A stretch of 64,000 nucleotides of DNA, taken from Amaurobius ferox (taxonomy: Eukaryota; Arthropoda; Arachnida; Araneae; Amaurobiidae). Under the pieces are notes generated by a model. It saw nothing but the letters and a program-made list of their open reading frames with translations. It made no database searches and was not told where the DNA came from. Each line of letters begins with the position of its first letter. The stretch's first letter is position 1. The position numbers and the translations under genes were made by a program. Shown in pieces: positions 10,001 to 21,771 of the stretch. The DNA lies in NCBI GenBank assembly GCA_951213105.1, contig OX578147.1, positions 128,287,322 to 128,351,321 on the forward strand, given 5' to 3'.

Positions 10001-12106
10001 TTACGTGGTATATTTGAAATTATTAATAATATTATTTACAAATACTTCCGGATATTGGTAATTTTGACAAATGCGTTTAAGTTTATTGATGTGTAGAAAG
10101 TGAAACTGAGGATCAGAAAGACGATGTATTCGAAATAGCTGGTTTAAAATGATGTTTCTAAACAATTGAATAGAATTACAAGATTGATATGATAGCAGCT
10201 TTATGATAGAGAAGTTGTAAGAATCTTTTTTATCATATAGATTGGTGATAACATGATTATTGAGGGTATCTAATTTTAGGTCTAAAAAATTAACAGTTTG
10301 ACTAACGCAAGGCTCATTAGGAATTAATTCTAGGTTAGACGGGTAAAAATCAATATTAATGGGATAGGAATTATCAATGATAATACAAATTAAGTCGTCA
10401 ACATATCTATATATAATATATGAATTAGAGTTAAAATGACATTCATGATAATAAAGATATAAGTTAGCGAGTATACTACTACTACAGCCACCTTGTGGTA
10501 CACCAGATGTTTGTAAATAAATGTTATTACCTTGGATAATATAATTGTTGTATAACACAAAGTGCAAGAGAATAGGAAAATTTTTGACATTAAAAGCAAC
10601 ATGATTGGATGATATATAGTCATGATAAAGAGAGATAATAACTTTATGTAAATCTTTAATGACAATATTATTAAATAGGTCTTTAAAATCAAAGGTTTGG
10701 AAACCAAGAATTTGTGGAAACTTGCTAAGGTGATTAACTAAATCAAAACTATTGTTCAAAATGAAATATCCTGAATTCCTGAATTTAAGAGATTCATTAA
10801 TTCGATTTAAACAGTTAAGCAAGTACTTACTAGCTGTAGTGGTAAAGGTATTATGTCCACAAGTGACTGTTCTAAAACTGAGAGGTGATTTGTGGAATTT
10901 AGGAACCAAAGTAACATAAGGAAATTTAAAATACTTACAATTAATATTTAATTGTGTATATAATTTTAGCATTTTAGTTTTGATTTGGATAGACTGATTA
11001 TTAATGGGTTTAAAAATTTGATTATTTCTTAAGTAATTCTGTAACAGAGAAACATAATATTTTTTACAAATGATGGCATAATTATTAGAAGCTTTATCTA
11101 CATAAGTTATGACAAAATGTTGTTGTAGTTCTTTGATAGCAGAAAGGAGTTGTTTATAATGATACCTAGGCTTCGTTAATTTAATGTTTATAATAAAATT
11201 TTTAAGTAGATATAAGGTAGTATACTTCCATAGATTGAATGCTTCAATAGGAATAGAATGTGAACAAGCAAGTTGATATATGAATTTATCAAAATCAAAT
11301 GATAGAGACTGAAGAAGTTGTTTAGGGTGATGGCAGAATGGAATGCGAAATTTAGACCCTTTATTCATAAAATCCCTAAGTATATCATCCTGAACTATAC
11401 TGAGATCCCCAGTAATAATGTGACCATGAGTGGAGTTGACAAAAGGGGCAAGATTTTGATTGCTGCATACACATGATGTAAGATCATCGGAGTTTAATGT
11501 CCTGGAAACTTCATTGTAATTATAAATTGTTCTACCAATTGGTAAATTATATTTAAATGATTTTTGTATTTTGATATCATTTACTGGTAACAAGTACTGA
11601 TGTTTTGCAAATAAATTATTGAAGTTAAGAGAATTAAGAATAGGGTGTTTAAAAGAAATAACACAGTAAGCTATTTTAGTATGTGGATTTGGTGTATGGA
11701 GTAGGTGGTAATTTAAGAAATTTGTACGAGACAGAAGCAAATCAAAAAATAAATGTTTAAAATGCTCATGAGTTAATTTTAATTTTAAAAAATTATTATA
11801 AACAATACTTAATTTGTTTTTTCTGACTTTATATAACCATGTTCTAACAGGTAGAAAATTGAAAGTTTGAGAATAATTATATTGTAATTTCAAAATGTCT
11901 GCTTTGTAATCAATAGTTTTACTTAAGTTACTTTTTCCTTTGCCACGCTTATATCGCTTTTTATTAGGAGTTGATGACTTTGAATAATGAAAAAGATGTT
12001 TATATACTGAAGATTTATGAGAATTGTATTCAAAACTATTGTTAACAACATTATTATTATTATAAATTTGATTTAAGCCAAAGGGGAAGAGAGTTTTATA
12101 TTTTTT
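10001..12106 (-). CDS. Penelope-like element reverse transcriptase, long open frame
   Basis: The open frame continues to 12313, but the first ~69 codons are (TA)n and the TIR of the neighbouring element read as Tyr-Ile, so the real protein is about 700 residues with its start lost. Counting from 12313: KTLFPFGLN at ~72, a CVCS pair at ~283, GHIITGDLS at ~296, VDKASNN at ~403, [11 protein letters not shown] (RT motif A) at ~541, [10 protein letters not shown] at ~603, YRYVDDL (catalytic Asp pair) at ~634, NFLDLKLD at ~678. These are Penelope-like RT features; DKA..NN corresponds to the DKG box of the family. No GIY-YIG domain is present. The FPFGLN motif often follows an N-terminal GIY-YIG domain (Naiad type), so I infer a 5'-truncated element. 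No stop interrupts the frame. Confidence 0.75.
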   Translation of the reverse strand, partial: KKYKTLFPFGLNQIYNNNNVVNNSFEYNSHKSSVYKHLFHYSKSSTPNKKRYKRGKGKSNLSKTIDYKADILKLQYNYSQTFNFLPVRTWLYKVRKNKLSIVYNNFLKLKLTHEHFKHLFFDLLLSRTNFLNYHLLHTPNPHTKIAYCVISFKHPILNSLNFNNLFAKHQYLLPVNDIKIQKSFKYNLPIGRTIYNYNEVSRTLNSDDLTSCVCSNQNLAPFVNSTHGHIITGDLSIVQDDILRDFMNKGSKFRIPFCHHPKQLLQSLSFDFDKFIYQLACSHSIPIEAFNLWKYTTLYLLKNFIINIKLTKPRYHYKQLLSAIKELQQHFVITYVDKASNNYAIICKKYYVSLLQNYLRNNQIFKPINNQSIQIKTKMLKLYTQLNINCKYFKFPYVTLVPKFHKSPLSFRTVTCGHNTFTTTASKYLLNCLNRINESLKFRNSGYFILNNSFDLVNHLSKFPQILGFQTFDFKDLFNNIVIKDLHKVIISLYHDYISSNHVAFNVKNFPILLHFVLYNNYIIQGNNIYLQTSGVPQGGCSSSILANLYLYYHECHFNSNSYIIYRYVDDLICIIIDNSYPINIDFYPSNLELIPNEPCVSQTVNFLDLKLDTLNNHVITNLYDKKDSYNFSIIKLLSYQSCNSIQLFRNIILNQLFRIHRLSDPQFHFLHINKLKRICQNYQYPEVFVNNIINNFKYTT

Positions 12107-12128
12107 ATATATATATATATATATATAC

Positions 12129-12211
<83 letters not shown>

Positions 12212-12212
12212 C

Positions 12213-12280
<68 letters not shown>
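12106..12280. repeat. (TA)n/(TATACA) microsatellite
   Basis: About 175 bp of TA repeats with occasional ATAC interruptions. It is the junction between the Penelope-like element and the fold-back element at 12281. Confidence 0.95.
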
Positions 12281-12284
<4 letters not shown>

Positions 12285-12322
12285 GGTGTCCAGAAAGTTC
12301 CGAAACAGCGCAATATCTCAAA

Positions 12323-13120
12323 AAATCTGATGTGGGCAACACATGACTTTCCTTATATAATGTAATGAATTTACTACTTTTACAGTAAAAAAATAGGATT
12401 TTCTTGTAGTAGATACTAATATTATTTCCAAGATATTGAATTTTCGACAATTAGTCGTCATTTTCATTGATTTAGCGTCATTTTTATCCATTTGGCGAGA
12501 TTTTCGTTAATTTGGCAACATTTCAAAAAAGTCGCCAAGTTGGCGACATTCCGCCAAATTCGTCGCCAAAATCTCGCCAAGCATTATGCACTAAGAAATA
12601 AGTTTTTCTTAAAGCAGATAAATGACTATTGGCGTTCAAATACAAAAGTATTATTCAAAGTATCTATTTTCAAGAATGGAATGAGCTAGATCCACGAGAA
12701 GGATGTCACTCAATTTATCGCATGGTATTACATATGAAAAGTAAACATGTTTCTCAATAGGAAATATTTTTCTTTTTATTTTATATGACTTTTTGATAAT
12801 TTTTTTAAAAAATGTACAATATCTCGAGAACGGTTCACGTTAGCGTTCTAAAATTTATGTCAATCGTTTTCTAATGAAAAATTACATAAGAAATGTCTAT
12901 TTGCGTAACTTTATTAGTGGTTTTAATTTTTTGACGATTTTTTCAAAATTTCATTCGAAAATTCAGGGGGGTTCTGAACATTCGATTGCGTATAAAAACA
13001 ATAGGCTTCCAGTGTTTACGGATTGTGATTTTTGTACCAAATTTGGTTCAAATCGGTCCATTCGTTCGTCAGTTATCGTCTCCACAGACTCACTGACACA
13101 CACACACACATACACACATA

Positions 13121-13158
<38 letters not shown>

Positions 13159-13282
13159 TCACTTCAAAAATGTTTGATTCGTGATCAGGGATGCTTGAAA
13201 CGTGCTCTCCCGTCGAAAACTCGAATTCGAATTTTCGACCCCGTCACAATACTTTCCTTATACATTATGTATATAAGGAAAG
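12323..13282 (-). repeat. Microsatellite-core repeat, family A (copy A1, inverted)
   Basis: The body end AAATCTGATGTGGGCAACAC is at 12329, a (CA)n tract at 13098-13154, and the hairpin end (ACTTTCCTTATA...TATAAGGAAAGT) at about 13251-13284. It is the inverse of copy A2, separated by 146 bp of host element. Open frames here (12492-12689, 12874-13350) are repeat sequence, not genes. Confidence 0.85.
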
Positions 13283-13428
13283 TAAAAATACACTTCGGAT
13301 CAAAAAATAAAAAACACGTATTCAATATTTATAGAAAAGCTATGCAATGATACCAAAATTGACCCTCTCCTGGGGGGAGAGGGGTGGGGCAACATTGAAA
13401 TTTTACAATGGGAACCCCATTTTTACTT

Positions 13429-13560
13429 TCCTTATATACATAATGTATAAGGAAAGTATTGTGACGGGGTCGAAAATTCGAATTCGAGTTTTCGACGGGA
13501 GAGCACGTTTCAAGCATCCCTGATCACGAATCAAACATTTTTTAAGTGATGTCTGTGTGT

Positions 13561-13605
<45 letters not shown>

Positions 13606-14350
13606 AGTGAGTCTGTGGAGACGATAACTGACGAACGAATGGACCGATTCGAACCAAATTTGGTACAAAAATCACAATCCGTAAACACTGGAAGCCTATT
13701 GCTTTTATATGCAATCGAATGTTAAGAACCCCCCTAAATTTTCGAAGGAAATTTTGAAAAAATCGTCAAAAAATCAAAACCACTCATAAAGTTACGCAAA
13801 TAGACATTTCTTATGTAATTTTTCATTAGAAAACGATTGACTTAAATTTTAGAACGCTAACATGAACCGTTCTCGAGATATTGTTCATTTTAAAAAGAAA
13901 AAAATTATCAAAAAGTCATATAAAAAAAAATTCCTATTGAGAAACATGTTCACTTTTCATATGTAATACCATGCGATAAATTGGGTTACATCATTATCGT
14001 GGAACTAGCTCATTCCATTCATGAAAAAATATACTTTTAGTAATACTTTTGTGTTTGAACGCCAATAGTCATTTATCTGCTGTAAGAATAACTTATTTCT
14101 TAGTGCATAACGCTTGGCGAGATTTTGGCGACAAATTTGGCGGAATGTCGCCAACTTGGCGACTTTGTGAAATGTTGCCAAATTAACGAAAATCTCGCCA
14201 AATGGATAAAAATGACGACTAATTGTCGAAAATTTAATATCTTGGAAAGAATATTAGTATCTACTATAAGAAAAACCTACTTTTTTTTACTGTAAAAGTA
14301 GTAAATTAATTACATTATATAAGGAAAGTCATGTGTTGCCCACATCAGAT
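13429..14350 (+). repeat. Microsatellite-core repeat, family A (copy A2)
   Basis: The copy starts with a hairpin, ACTTTCCTTATA and TATAAGGAAAGT with a 9-base loop (13426-13458). A 24-bp near-palindrome (CGAAAATTCGAATTCGAGTTTT region), (TG)n at 13553-13603 and the conserved body follow, ending CCCACATCAGATTTTTT. Removing the copy restores the fold-back element's arm (ACCCCATTTTT joined to ATTGCAGATTTGG), as seen in the other arm at 14840-14860. That gives the boundaries directly and shows insertion in a T-run without a target duplication. Confidence 0.85.
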
Positions 14351-15028
14351 TTTTTTATTGCAGATTTGGATTCTCCAGAAAAAATTACGTACATTTGACC
14401 TACGATTTTTGCTCCCACACACGGCGCTATAATCGAGAAAAACGGAAGTGGGGAATGTCTCGGGAAATACACTTCGAATAGAAAAATAAAAAATTACGTG
14501 TTCAATATTTTAAAAAAAACTATCCAATGATGCTAAAATTGACCCCCCTCCCCCCTCTAACCGTTCACTTCAGTGACAACTGTTGACTTCAGTTTAGAAA
14601 ACAGTTTAAAACTACTTTTAGCACCACCCAGGAACAACGATGTGGACGTAGCAGTTTTCTGTTCCTTTCATGGTGCTTGATTAACATGAGTCCTCTTGCC
14701 TCTCGTGATCAAGGTGCTTTTTCTGTAACTTACTTTTAAATAGTGCCCCACTTCCGTTTTTCTCGATTATAGCGCCATTTGTGGCAGCAAAAATCAAAAA
14801 TCGGAGGTCAAATGTATGTAATTTTTTCTGGAGAATCCAAATCTGCAATAAAAAATGGGGGTTCCCATTGAAAATTTCAAAGTTGTCCCCAGGAGGGGGG
14901 AGGGGGGTCAATTTTAGTATCATTGGATAGCTTTTCTAAAAATATTAAATACGTGTTTTTTTACTTTTTGATCCGAAGTGTATTTCTCGAGATATTGCGC
15001 CGTTCCGGAACTTTCTAGACACCTTGTA

Positions 15029-15364
15029 TATATATATATATATATATATATACATTATACACACACATATATATATATATATATTCCCGTTGTCTACTTA
15101 AAAGTTTATCCCTTGACATTATCCATATATTATGTGAGAATATTTCATATTTGCCAATGCTGTATTGTTCATAATTGTTTTACTAGCTGATATAAAACTC
15201 ATAAAATAATTTAAATTGTGTATGCTTGCAATAATAATTTATTAAGACTTTACGAAAATACCAAAAAATTTATAAATATAAAATAATAAATTAGTTAAGA
15301 TTCAAACAAGCGTTGCATTTTGTTCTTGTATATTTTTTTCTTTATAAGTATCTTGTCTTGCATC
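15029..15364 (-). other. (TA)n, (CA)n and probable 3' UTR of the split gene
   Basis: TA and CA microsatellites occupy 15029-15083. The remainder is AT-rich and lies just downstream, on the minus strand, of the stop codon at 15365-15367. AATAAA (read on the minus strand) is at about 15238-15243 and could be the polyadenylation signal. Confidence 0.4.
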
Positions 15365-15652
15365 TTAAAAAGTAGTAGAATAATCATCATCGTAGGCATC
15401 GACCATAACTTCTATTTTATCGACAATCTGGTCTTCAAGCTCTTTCAACTTTTCGTCCAGCATGACAAATCGACTGAGGAATTCTGTCACAGATGGCGAG
15501 GCTGCATCGAGTTCTTTTTTCTCATCGAGAACTTCGAGCATTTCAAAGTCCTCGGTAGTCGTTTGTGTGGCATCCAATTCGAAACTGGAAGTTTCATTGG
15601 ATGAATCTCGCTTTCTGCGACCGGTAAATTGAGGCTGAGCTTGTCTCACTTG
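15365..15652 (-). CDS. Terminal exon of a candidate host gene, small secreted protein
   Basis: The exon has 95 codons plus stop and begins after a good acceptor (minus strand TTTTCTATTAACAG). It encodes QVRQAQPQFTGRRKRDSS, then an acidic segment with TTEDFEMLEVLDEK and a probable amphipathic helix (EFLSRFVMLDEKLKELEDQ), ending DDDYSTTF. RRKR would suit furin cleavage; N-E-T is a glycosylation sequon; DFEML resembles an LC3-interacting motif but could be chance. Phase 0 joins it to 31195-31260 and further exons up to 63584-63666. The composition differs from neighbouring AT-rich DNA and the exon is free of repeats. I do not recognise the family. No other copy is visible in the window. Confidence 0.65.
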   Translation of the reverse strand, partial: QVRQAQPQFTGRRKRDSSNETSSFELDATQTTTEDFEMLEVLDEKKELDAASPSVTEFLSRFVMLDEKLKELEDQIVDKIEVMVDAYDDDYSTTF

Positions 15653-17610
15653 CTGTTAATAGAAAAACAAAATGTCTTACATACATATCTAGTTTAAACG
15701 ATTTTTTTAAAATAATTTTAGCATAGTAATCTATATAATAATTGCCTAACGTGTTTTTGTCTTTCCAGATCCATTAGAAGTCCCCACTCACCTAGAAGGC
15801 TAAATCTTTGCACGTTTAAAGTACCGATCCCGGGACAGGACCTAACGGGTCTGGATATCTTTACTCCCCCCCTCCTTTGAATGTTGAGAAAAGAAGGGCT
15901 TTCGATAAGTTTTTCCAGACCCCAGAAGTCCTCTGGCGACTTAGAAGCAGGGCCGACAAAAAAAGGGAAGCTGGGTTTGGATCCGGGTGCTGGTCCCGGC
16001 AACGAGAGGGAAAATTAAGTACAACCGTAGATATTCTAAAGAATAGATGGGGGTCTTGGTGTGTTTTCCAATGCTAGAAATCCAAGGGTAATATCTCACT
16101 CTGACTCTCACTTTGATCTCGTGGTTTCGGCGAGAAAGTGTCGAAAATCTTCTCTGATTGGCTACTTTGACTTGACAGACAGCTCGTCAACTATTAATCA
16201 CTTCGTGTCCACTCCTTCTTTTTGTACGCAAATGGGATTTGAATGTTAACCACTCGTTCGGATCATAAGTGCCGATACCCTTTCTTAATTACTTCGCGGA
16301 AGTAGTGGACATCAGGAAAAAGTGCCTTTTATTTAGGGCCAACTCACTTAAGAAAGATCTTTGGATCGTTTGGAAGATGTATGGTATCTATTATATATTT
16401 TCGATAATAAATACCATAATAAAATGTATGGTATCTATTATATATGGTATATAATAGATACCATCCAACATGACGTCATACGTTCTTTATCGTCTGCTCC
16501 AAAAGCGTTTGTAGGACACCATGTGATCATTCTTTGACTTGATCCGTTTGATTTTGTAAGAAAAGCATGAGATTTAAAGGAAACGTTTATAAATATGTCG
16601 AACTGTTGTGCTGTTTGGGATGGGGTAGTCGAGGTGATAGATATTCTGTTTCTATTTAAGAATCCCCTGTATCCCTAAAACAGGAATAACCAGTAATATT
16701 AAATTAAAATCGGGAAGGCGTGAAAAAAGGGATTTCAGGAAGGACTTCACAATATTGATAACTTCAAAATTGAAGTTGTCATATCCTTGAAAATTCAATT
16801 TGTGATAAACACTTTATAACAGGTAAGTTTATGTTTTTCTATCAATGTAAAATAACTTATTTATTCATAAAGTATCAAGTTTAAAATGTTTCTAAACCAT
16901 ATTGTGCGTAAGTATGGTTATAATCATCAATAATGTAGCTCCAGATGTTAATCCATTTTTGGAGTCTAAAATATATAAATCAATACCATGTACAATGGAA
17001 ATTTCATTTTGATAACGCTTTGCCACTGAAAAATACATGTTACCACAAAGATTATGTTTTAAATGTCTATCCTATATTTCCGGTTACTATGCTGTTGCTA
17101 GAGCTGAGACCATGTGATGTGGAATACTCTATCCTATAGAGTCTATAGGATATCTACGGGTACAATCAGGAGGGAGAGGGGGCCCAAGAGACCCAAATCG
17201 TTTGACTTGGTGTGCAGGGTGTGACTTGGTGTGCACCTCGCTCAGACATAAATTGAGTGTAGTAAGAAATTACTATTGTGCCTCTTGTTATGCACAATCG
17301 GAAACAAGGGAAAACTATGTCTTCCTAATAAACTTTCTTGCCACCTCTTCTGCCAAACTGCTTTTGTTTCATCCTTTATCTTGGTCTTTACTCGAATCTA
17401 CGTCATCTTGGTATGACAATATACTTCCAACCTCCTAGTTCCTCCCTTAGTCAGCTCTTTCATTTCCAACATAACAGACATGAGCCTTAGTTCAAAACAT
17501 ATACCTTTTCAATCCCTCTAATTTACAGTTGATGTTTCTCTTAACTTCAGTTACACAATGATGGGTATCTTCTTTCTCGTCAAAACAAAGTAGGGAGGAT
17601 ATTTGCTATC
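15653..17610. other. No gene seen; probable intron sequence
   Basis: The stretch at 15760-16010 is GC-richer and has open shadows on both strands but no protein I recognise. A perfect 17-bp-arm hairpin is at 16428-16464. A phrase near 15733 (ATATAATAATTGCCTAACGT) recurs, diverged, near 35838, so a dispersed repeat may start there. Confidence 0.45.
16428..16464. repeat. Short perfect palindrome, 17-bp arms
   Basis: ATGGTATCTATTATATA is followed by TGG and then the exact reverse complement. A related copy (ATGGTATCTATTATATATTT) sits at 16381. AT-rich hairpins of this kind can arise from MITE ends. Confidence 0.8.
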
Positions 17611-17618
17611 CTCTAGAC

Positions 17619-20065
17619 CAGTGTTTCCCAAAGTGTGGTACGCGTACCCCCAGGGGTACGGGAAGAGTTTGGTGGGGGTACGCGTTGCACCGGAGTTTGG
17701 TGGGGTGCACCGTGCTTAGCTGCGCCTAATTCTACGTTCTCATGAGTCAAGTCAAGACAGTCTTGTGAGGCGTGAGATGGTCCGGTGTGACACAGCGGAA
17801 ATATACTACACTTCGTTACAGAAACAACTTACTTCGTTAATAGTTAGTGGCTTCTCCAGGCGCCTGTGTATTTTCAGCTTATGTGTCATTTTTCTTATAG
17901 GAAATGTTTGTTATGTGCTTTAGTAAGTCCCACTGATTTTGATTATTTTTATAAAATATAATTTTTATTCCTAACATAGATTATGGATCGCTGGTTGAAA
18001 TCTGGAATTACTACACGGAAAGAAAGTAATGATTATAGTAGCAATCAACTAACAGGAAATAATACAATTAACGACGAATCAACTTCAATTCTGAAAGAAC
18101 CTGTTAAGAAAAAAGCAAGGAAAACTCGCAAGTACGACAAAGAATATCTTAAATTTGGATTCTCATGGACTGGAGATGAAAATGAGCCTATTCCATTTTG
18201 CGTCATTTGTTTTGAAAATCTAACAAACGAAAGCATGAAACCATTGATTTTTTTGAAAATAAACTTAAGGATTTAAATCAGTCTCGAAAAGTAATGCGGG
18301 GTTTGACAGGAGGTGACAAACAAAAAATGCTAGAAACTTCGTATCGCGTGTCGCTTTTAATTGCGAAATGCAGTGCAGCGGAAACCATTGGCGAAATTTT
18401 AATCAAGCCTGCAGCTAAGATAATGGCAGAAGTACTGATAGGAGATAGAGCGAAGCAAACTTTTGACCGCGTTTCTCTCTCAAATAATACAGTTCATCGA
18501 CAAATCATTGAGATGTCTAATAACGTGAAACAGGTGTTATTATCTGATATTTCTCAAAGTCGTTATTATGCATTGCAAGTCGATGAGTCCACTGATATTG
18601 CGAATTTTGCAAATCTTATGGCGTTTGTTAGATACGAAAAAATCAAGAAATTCATGACGACTTTTTATTTTGCTAGCCTTTATTAGGTCACACAACAGGA
18701 GAAGATATCTTTAATGTTACGAAAAAATTTATGCAAGAGAACAAAATTGATTAGAATAGATGTGTTGGAATGTGTTGGATTGATTGGAAGATGTGTTGAA
18801 ATTGGATGTGTGGCACAGATGGAGCAAAAATTATGGCCGGAATTAATAAAAGACTCGTTGCAAAAATTCAAAATGTTGCCCCAAATGTCATATCCACACA
18901 TTGTTGCATACACAGGGAGGCTTTGGCAACACGTAAGATGCCCGCTGATCTACAGAAAGTTCTGGATGAAAGCGTGGAAGTCGTTAACTGCATTAAAAAC
19001 CGTCCTTTGAATGCACGACTCTTTTGGCAAATATGCGAAGAAATGGGAAGTAGTCATACCCAGCTTCTTTATCATACCGATGTTCGTTGGCTATCTCGAG
19101 GAAAAATTCTGAATCGAATGTTTGAACTTAGACATGAATTTCAATGTTTTCTTAATGATAGATTTGAGTTGATAAATTGTTTACATGACTGGAAATGGCT
19201 TTGTAAACTAGCATACTTAGCAGATATATTCTCTGTTTTAAATTGCCTCAACTTATCGTTACAAGGCAAAGAAATTTCATTGTTTCACGTTCAAGGTAAA
19301 GTGAACGCTGCCATCGCAAAACTAAAGTTATGGCAAAAGAGAGTTGGTAATGGAGAAGTAGACTCGTCTCCCTCTCTTCATGAGTTTATAACAAGTTCGA
19401 CTACTAAAATTGATGCTGATACTCTGAAATGCATAACACGGCATTTGGAGAGTTTGCAAGTGGGCTTGAAAAACTATTTCCCTGATTTAACCAAAAATAT
19501 TGAATGGATAAGATATCCGTTTAACATTAACACAACATCCATGCCAGAAGATTTGTCACATGCGGAAGAAGAGCAATTGTTGGAATTGGCTTCAGACGGA
19601 TTCTTGAAAAATAAACATAAGGAAAGTACTTTAACATCATTCTGGTTACAAATGCAACTTGTGTATCCGGTTTTAACAGAACAAGTTCTAAAATACATCT
19701 TGCCTTTTCCAACTTCATATTTATGTGAAGTTGCTTTTTCAGCATTTGTAGACATTAAGTCGAAAAAAAGGAACAGACTATTGGACGTGGAACCACATCT
19801 CAGATTAAAATTAATAACCAGGGAACCAATTTATGACGATCTGTTATCTCAGCACAAACAATTTCATCCTTCTCATTGATCCAAATAAACGTTATTTATA
19901 TTTTATTATGAATAATTTTACAATAAAAGAAATAATGTCACAAAAAAGGAAAAAAAAAATACATTTTGATTGTTATTAAAATACATCCATTTTTTTTAAG
20001 AGGGGTACTCAGCGTTACGAAAATTATAGAAGGGTACACATATGTCAAAAGTTTGGTAAACACTG
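17619..20065 (+). mobile_element. hAT-family transposon with 8-bp target duplication
   Basis: The ends are CAGTGTTTCCCAAAGTGTGG (17619) and the inverted counterpart reading TTTGGTAAACACTG to 20065, a classic hAT terminal repeat. They are flanked by the 8-bp direct repeat CTCTAGAC at 17611-17618 and 20066-20073, the target duplication size expected for hAT. The total of 2,447 bp is close to a complete ZBED-like hAT. The transposase frame inside (17983-19879) is broken. Confidence 0.95.
17983..19879 (+). pseudogene. hAT transposase (ZBED5-like) pseudogene
   Basis: The frame starts MDRWLKSG and reads through the basic linker to FCVICFENLTNESMKP, the first half of a BED-type zinc finger. The second half with its His pair is deleted, and the frame shifts at about 18240. 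The next frame (to ~18680) holds the LQVDESTD catalytic Asp region. After a second shift, the third (18806-19879) has CGTDGAKIM (second Asp), THCCIHREAL, VRWLSRGK and the C-terminal SYLCEVAFSAF dimerisation segment, ending KQFHPSH. In-frame stops lie between 18700 and 18806. About 600 residues are recoverable, the usual size, but the protein cannot be made. Confidence 0.9.
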
Positions 20066-20646
20066 CTCTAGACTCTAGACCGAACATCTGACTGCACGCC
20101 ACAAGTTCGTCTTAATCCATCGTATAGTTTGTCTAATAGTATATACTTCTGCTAAAAACTCTGTTGAATTAACATAAAATCTAGTAGACTGAATAGACTT
20201 CAAACACATAATTGAACATTACATATGCTGCAACTCTAAGTATGTGCTACTTCATCCCTAATCTTAGAACGGTTAGTAAATACTTTATATCCATCACTCA
20301 TGGCGTTTCATTGTTAAAATTTACTCTCTTTATTTAACAAAGGTTTACAACAAATTTATAGTTATGAATGTTATTTTTATTAATTTACCATAAAAGTCCA
20401 CATTACAATTTTGTTTAACATAACACTTTTTTATTATTAAAAAACATCCTCTATAAATTTTATTTACTTCAAATATGATTTTTTATCTACTAAACTTCAC
20501 ATCCATATAATAGCATTTTCTCAGTGACTCTATAATAAATCTATTTAACCACTCTACCATTGGTACCCCACGTAGCTTTCGAGATACACAAAATTTCAAG
20601 CGTAAGGTCCAAGACTTAATCCTTTGTGCTTTTTAAATGTAAAGTA

Positions 20647-21606
20647 CAGGGGGGGCCATAATTAATGTCGAGGAGTTTAGATCCCGATAGTGAGAAAACT
20701 GTTGAGCCAAACTCAAGCGAATTTGCAGTAAATACTATTTAGACCATGGGGTTTTGATTTTTAAAAGAAAAAATAATAGTTCGGAATTTTGCCACTACGA
20801 ACCAAAGTGGCGCTGTAAGGTCCATTTCCTGAGAAAATAGGCATAGGAAGTACAGAAAGTTTCGTCAATGCTGAAAGGTATCGAACAATGCTGCTGAACG
20901 TTGCCATTCTGCAACTTCAATAGTGTGGATGTCTTGAATCTACGATATTTATGCAGGATGGTGCACCCCCTCATATTGGATTGCGGGTACAGGAAATCCT
21001 ACGACAGCATTTTACCAACAACCGAATAAATAGTCGAGAGTTTCCTATGAAGTGGCCAGCCCGTTCGCCTGATCTGACCCCTTGTGGCTTTTGGTTGTGG
21101 GGTCATGGAAAGCGCTTGGTATATCAAGGGAATGTGGATAATTTAACCACTTTGAAGGACCGAATAACATTGCACGTCAAGCAAATCAATGGAGATCTGC
21201 TGCATTCTGCAGTAGAGAATGCTGTTCAGAGAATGCACTTTTTGGAACATATGCAAGGAAAACATATTGAATCTCACATGTAAATGATGCCAATATAAAA
21301 ATTAATGTCATACGTATGTAAATATAAAATGCACTAAATACGTATAAAATGTAAATGTGATGTCCTTTTCAAAATACATGTAAAATGTAAACTTTTTGTA
21401 CTTCCTATGCCTATTTTACTTCAAAAATGAAATTTACAGCGCCACTTTGGCACGCGGTGACAAAAATCCAAATTATTATTTTTTCTTTTAAAAATCAAAA
21501 CCCTAAGGTCTAAATAGCATTTACTGCAAATTTGGCTGAGTTTGGCCCAACAGTTTTTTCACTATCGGGTTCTAAACACTTCTACTTTAATTATGGCCAC
21601 CCTGTG
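20647..21606 (+). mobile_element. Mariner-like element, internally deleted, ~215-bp TIRs
   Basis: The left end CAGGGGGGGCCATAATTAA is matched by the inverted right end TTAATTATGGCCACCCTG (21587-21604). The inverted match extends inward about 215 bp, to AGGCATAGGAAGTACA near 20846 and its inverse near 21398. TA is duplicated at 20645-20646 and 21607-21608. The element (960 bp) is shorter than an intact one and encodes only the second half of a transposase. Confidence 0.85.
20850..21283 (+). pseudogene. Mariner/Tc1-superfamily transposase C-terminal half
   Basis: The open part (20951-21283) encodes MQDGAPPHI (second catalytic Asp) and WPARSPDLTPCGFWLWG (third acidic position), then a tail ending KHIESHM. 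The same frame extends upstream to about 20852 (SFVNAERYRTMLL) across one TAG at 20928. The N-terminal DNA-binding half and the first catalytic Asp are missing, so this is an internally deleted copy. Confidence 0.85.
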
Positions 21607-21771
21607 TATCTCATATACGGATAAATTAAAATACCTAAGTATTTCAACTCCTTTGAGTTCCTAAAAAATTTTACTGCAATGTTAACCTTAAAGATAGCTT
21701 TTAAATCAGTTTCAAAGAAACTATCATTAATAGTTTTATTAATACTCAAGTCCAAGTCGCACGCTTGAGTC

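Larger units (their letters stand above)
12281..15028. mobile_element. Fold-back DNA element with two nested repeats
   Basis: The ends CAGGGTGTCCAGAAAGTTCC (12282) and its inverse GGAACTTTCTAGACACCTTG (15008-15027) are terminal inverted repeats in (TA)n. The inverted match continues inward on the right arm (about 14720-15028) but is split on the left into 12281-12322, 13283-13428 and 14351-14456, because two family A repeats inserted there. Without them the element is about 0.87 kb with arms near 300 bp and no coding capacity. The TIR start resembles mariner-type non-autonomous elements. Confidence 0.75.

Noticed and set aside
12107..12313. N-terminal Tyr-Ile repeat of the long minus-strand frame
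   Set aside because: It is the (TA)n microsatellite and a transposon end read in frame, not part of the protein.
15718..16077. Overlapping open frames on both strands in a GC-richer patch
   Set aside because: No recognisable domain on either strand and no convincing splice sites in phase with the candidate gene.
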